A stretch of 43,840 nucleotides of DNA from positions 1 to 43,840 of the forward strand of contig CAMMVF010000020.1 in assembly GCA_946500295.1 (NCBI GenBank). Direction: 5' to 3'. Source of the DNA: an uncultured Clostridia bacterium (GTDB lineage Bacteria > Bacillota > Clostridia > Oscillospirales > Acutalibacteraceae). Of the stretch, positions 42,288 to 43,840 are shown piece after piece (position 1 is the stretch's first letter; each line of letters opens with the position of its first letter). Under the pieces are notes generated by a model. It was not told where the DNA came from, did no database searches, and saw only the letters and a list, made by a program, of their open reading frames with translations. The translations under genes were made by a program, and so were the position numbers.

Positions 42288-42953
42288 TTATTCTTCCATT
42301 CCGTACTTGTGATATCTGTACAGTATTTCCTCAGCCCATATACTATCTACATTGATAAAAGCCCGACTCATTCTCTGCTTTCGTCCAAGCCTTGCTGCTA
42401 TTCCGAGGGATTTCTGATACACCTTCATACCTGCGGTCTCAAGATACTTTTCCTTTGTGTTGGCGTCAAAAAAAATAAAGCCGACCTTTCTTTTATCACA
42501 AAAAGAAAAATAACCGCAGTCTGTCTCTATTCCATACTGCTTTTCAGTCTTTATCTTTAAAGCCAGCTTAGTAAGCTCCACTGCCATATCGTCAAGCCCC
42601 GACTCAAAAATTATAATCTTTTCCTTCAGGCTGTTATAATCGGAAACTATCCTTTTTTTCACCGGCGGCATCCTTGTTCTGTCTCTCTCTATCACCCTGT
42701 CTGTTATCATTCTTCTGTCACATTCGGGTATCAGGTATATCATAAATCTCCTGTCAGTATCATTGTACAGTACCGGGTAATTAAGCCTTGCCTCATACCC
42801 GCAGTGTATGCACTTGTAATGAAAAAGACTGCCATTTAGTATTGAATTTCTCAGTGACTCATCCGAGGATGGAGTGACGCTGCTGTAAAAAACTATTTTA
42901 TTTTTTCCAAAGCAATGCGGGCATTCGACTGCTCTAAGCTCACTTATGGACAT
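42288..42953 (-). CDS. CpXC-domain protein
   Basis: A 221-residue cytoplasmic protein. The N-terminal CpXC domain has two CxxC zinc knuckles, Cys11/Cys14 (VECPHCFGKNK) and Cys48/Cys51 (YKCIHCGYEARLNYP), followed by VLYNDTDRRFMIYLIPE, a pattern I recognise for this domain. The rest (about 100-221) has no motif I can name. The function of CpXC proteins is unknown. GGAGGA precedes the ATG. It is divergent from the acidic coiled-coil protein gene. Confidence 0.85.
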   Translation of the reverse strand: MSISELRAVECPHCFGKNKIVFYSSVTPSSDESLRNSILNGSLFHYKCIHCGYEARLNYPVLYNDTDRRFMIYLIPECDRRMITDRVIERDRTRMPPVKKRIVSDYNSLKEKIIIFESGLDDMAVELTKLALKIKTEKQYGIETDCGYFSFCDKRKVGFIFFDANTKEKYLETAGMKVYQKSLGIAARLGRKQRMSRAFINVDSIWAEEILYRYHKYGMEE

Positions 42954-43002
42954 AATAATCCTCCGTATGTAGATTAATTTAATTGTTTCAGCTGTTTAAA
43001 TC

Positions 43003-43011
43003 ATTATATCA
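43003..43011 (-). promoter_or_regulatory. extended -10 promoter for the CpXC gene
   Basis: Minus strand TGATATAAT: perfect TATAAT (43003-43008) with the TGn extension, about 50 nt before the start codon. The -35 (TGAAAA) is poor, as is common with extended -10 promoters. Confidence 0.6.
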
Positions 43012-43071
43012 CATTATCCTTCTTTTTTCATTCAGAATTATTAACAAATCAAAAAAAATTATATATACAGC

Positions 43072-43100
43072 TTGACCTTAGTGCTTTTTTCTGCAATAAT
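43072..43100 (+). promoter_or_regulatory. promoter for the acidic coiled-coil protein gene
   Basis: TTGACC (43072-43077), 17-nt spacer, AATAAT (43095-43100); both hexamers match 5 of 6. It lies about 60 nt before the ATG at 43161. Confidence 0.65.
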
Positions 43101-43160
43101 AAAGATATACGATTAATATTTAATGATAATTGCCCAACAATAATTTGAGGGAGTGTTTAT

Positions 43161-43697
43161 ATGAACTTTTTAGAAACAATAGGCAGCTGCTTAAACGACA
43201 CCGTCCAGACATTAGTTGAGAGAAATAGAGTTAAGGCTCAGATAAACCGCCTGCGCCTTGTGATGAGAAGCGAAGCCAAGACGATAAACAAAGCGTATAT
43301 TGAGCTTGGCAAGGAGTACTACAAAAAGATTAAAAATGATGAATTAAAGCCCGACAGCGGTACCGAAGAATACTGCACGGCTATAGTCAAAGCGACAGAC
43401 AGATTTAAAAGAGCAGTATCGAGATACCACGAGCTTATTGACTCTCAAATGATTGACCAGAAAAAAAACGAGTTTGATGAGGACGAGAACGAGGACATCA
43501 CTCTTTGCTGCTCATACGAGGATACAACTCAGACAAGCCCAGCTAAAGCTGATGATAGTACACAAAGCGAGCAGGAGGAAGATATATCTGATGAGGTTAT
43601 GCAGGGTGACAAGCCCGCAGACGAGAGCATCGAGGATGTAAAAAAAGAATTTGATGATATGACCGACATCAATTCAACTTTGGAAAGTGATAATTGA
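43161..43697 (+). CDS. hypothetical protein, basic coiled-coil N terminus and acidic tail
   Basis: A 178-residue protein that I cannot assign. Residues 1-95 are predicted helical and mostly basic (VERNRVKAQINRLRLVMRSE, then AYIELGKEYYKKIKNDELKP), with heptad-like spacing suggesting a coiled coil. Residues 100-178 are strongly acidic and low-complexity (FDEDENEDITL, SEQEEDISDEV, EFDDMTDINSTLESDN). No signal peptide or membrane helix. GAGGGAG lies about 8 nt before the ATG. A group II intron lies just after it on the opposite strand. Confidence 0.75.
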   Translation: MNFLETIGSCLNDTVQTLVERNRVKAQINRLRLVMRSEAKTINKAYIELGKEYYKKIKNDELKPDSGTEEYCTAIVKATDRFKRAVSRYHELIDSQMIDQKKNEFDEDENEDITLCCSYEDTTQTSPAKADDSTQSEQEEDISDEVMQGDKPADESIEDVKKEFDDMTDINSTLESDN

Positions 43698-43741
43698 TTT
43701 TTACTTTTCAAAGCCTAAATTTAATAAAATTAAATAATCAA

Positions 43742-43840
43742 TCGAGTAGGAGGCTACCCATTAGTTGAGTAGCCGACCTCTCACACCACCGTGCGTACCG
43801 TTCGGTACACGGCGGTTCAATAAATTGAGTGCAGTACCTT
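43742..43840 (-). mobile_element. group II intron, 3' end (domains V and VI), continues beyond the window
   Basis: On the minus strand the sequence folds as a group II intron domain V: ACCGCCGTG/CACGGTGGT outer stem (43808-43816 with 43785-43793), a 2-nt CG bulge (43794-43795), TACC/GGTA inner stem and a GAAC tetraloop (43800-43803). Downstream is a domain VI-like hairpin GGCTAC/GTAGCC (43769-43774, 43752-43757) and the end CCTACTCGAT near 43742. The body, and any reverse transcriptase/maturase, would lie to the right of the window. Only the 3' tail is visible, so the class and completeness are unknown. Confidence 0.75.

Overview
The window is a chromosomal segment of a Gram-positive anaerobe of the class Clostridia (Bacillota), probably in or near the Oscillospirales/Ruminococcaceae. 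The signs are a FabK-type (not FabI) fatty-acid operon under a MarR-family regulator, a T-box riboswitch, a DUF1385-prmC pair, a recA-recX-rimO-pgsA run, and strong AGGAGG-type ribosome binding sites. This is inferred from gene content and order; no database was consulted. Most of the window is housekeeping, with short structured repeats scattered among the genes.

Layout. 1-2.3 kb (minus): an unassigned small protein, an LCMT-type methyltransferase and a GNAT acetyltransferase. 2.4-6.0 kb (minus): tRNA-Pro(GGG) with a strong terminator, then lysC, thrB and hom of the aspartate/threonine pathway, lysC having its own consensus promoter. 6.06-8.5 kb (minus): a class A penicillin-binding protein with an extreme Ser/Asp tail. 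8.8-9.1 kb: a small secreted BofC-like protein. 9.3-18.9 kb (plus): marR(fabT-like)-fabH-fabK-fabD-fabG-fabF-accB-fabZ-accC-accD-accA, which makes malonyl-CoA and runs the type II elongation cycle. It has a consensus promoter with a candidate operator at one end, a terminator at the other, and no acpP. 19.0-23.0 kb: a glycerate-type 2-hydroxyacid dehydrogenase, an XRE regulator, a SprT-like zinc protein, an EamA exporter and a D-lactate dehydrogenase. 23.1-26.5 kb (minus): a Cys-specific T-box leader, cysE, cysS and a predicted alpha/alpha-toroid protein. 26.6-30.4 kb (minus): recA-recX-rimO-pgsA. 30.4-36.8 kb (minus): trmB, an FG-GAP lipoprotein, an OmpR/PhoR-type two-component system, DUF1385 and prmC. 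37.1-42.1 kb (minus): an ABC-2 exporter cassette resembling GldA/GldF/GldG plus a DUF4340 protein. 42.3-43.7 kb: a CpXC-domain protein and an acidic coiled-coil protein. The window ends inside the 3' end of a group II intron.

The least expected content is non-coding. (i) One interspersed repeat occurs five times: two long copies of 161-168 bp, two short copies of 70-77 bp and a 23-bp fragment. In three of them the terminal TAA is exactly the stop codon of the adjoining gene (fabD, the toroid protein, the DUF4340 gene). (ii) A 126-bp element with a four-way-junction pairing pattern lies across the end of cysE and encodes its last 16 residues. (iii) A consensus promoter with a palindrome in its spacer points into a convergent regulator gene and has no evident product.
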